Positions 33,373 through 33,410 of a DNA stretch of 33,410 nt are shown here, one piece after another. Under the pieces are notes generated by a model, which saw only the letters and a list, made by a program, of their open reading frames with translations, was not told the origin of the DNA and ran no database searches. The stretch lies in contig JAYEHH010000029.1 of assembly GCA_034716235.1 (NCBI GenBank), positions 1 through 33,410 of the forward strand, in the 5' to 3' direction. This stretch comes from M55B174 sp034716235. GTDB lineage: Bacteria; Patescibacteriota; Minisyncoccia; CAIUEV01; JAHKAQ01. Position numbers and translations under genes: made by a program. Position 1 is the stretch's first letter. Each line of letters opens with the position of its first letter.

Positions 33373-33410
33373 GATCCGAACGAAATAAAATAGAGCAAGA
33401 GCGCAACGGG

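Noticed and set aside
1..33410. Recoded TGA (as Gly or Trp), known in some Patescibacteria
   Set aside because: Several well-bounded genes end at TGA (RodZ-like, gpmI) and the conserved proteins read through without needing TGA as sense.

Overview
The window looks like a chromosomal stretch of a Patescibacteria (Candidate Phyla Radiation, probably Parcubacteria-like) genome. The evidence is its low GC, lysine-rich proteins, short intergenic gaps, nearly all genes on one strand, and typical CPR neighbourhoods: an FtsA-like protein beside a one-TM basic protein, recA next to a TraD/VirD4-like ATPase, and small coiled-coil proteins with no known family. TGA works as a stop (for example at the end of the RodZ-like gene and of gpmI), so the code is standard. 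The only protein gene on the + strand is gpmI.

Layout from left to right (minus-strand transcription runs right to left). 1-6054: a membrane protein, an FtsA-like ATPase and a large O-antigen-ligase/TPR protein. 6157-15009: a compact run whose transcription order is recA, a membrane protein, a TraD-like ATPase, mnmA, a coiled-coil protein, a short alaS and a malic enzyme. 15175-18995: a RodZ-like protein, FtsK and a VirB2/pilin-like small membrane protein. 19096-19524: an unusual tRNA-His locus with three identical 72-bp units behind it. 19655-22500: maf, a Phd/RelE-type toxin-antitoxin pair and an archaeal-type aspS behind a well-formed T-box leader. 22505-25502: a duplicated-domain secreted protein that looks imported, gpmI, and a coiled-coil protein. 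25675-30073: tRNA-Arg, a small membrane protein, an IspD-IspE fusion, dxr, and two paralogous small genes with a truncated duplicate between dxr and tRNA-Ser. 30294-33410: tRNA-Ser with the same kind of 72-bp unit behind it, a Prx6-type peroxiredoxin, a Nudix hydrolase, an S-adenosylhomocysteine-hydrolase-like protein, and an integron-attC-like or otherwise structured sequence at the right edge.

The most unusual signal is shared by the tRNA-His and tRNA-Ser loci. In both, the last 19 nt of the tRNA (C56 of the T-loop through position 74) are repeated at exactly 72-bp spacing. The 53 bp between copies contain a short flank-like piece ending in GTT, then two perfect back-to-back hairpins, then the tRNA tail starting CGA. 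Each unit therefore reads as if twin hairpins had been placed in the T-loop between GTT and CGA. One hairpin (arms CCACGTC / GACGTGG) is common to both loci although the tRNAs differ. I know of no described element with this architecture.

Metabolic picture: genes for an isoprenoid (MEP) route (dxr, ispDE), glycolysis (gpmI), malate decarboxylation, tRNA charging and modification (alaS, aspS, mnmA), DNA transfer/pilus functions, division and envelope building. This fits a small-genome, probably host-associated bacterium that keeps its own envelope and isoprenoid synthesis.
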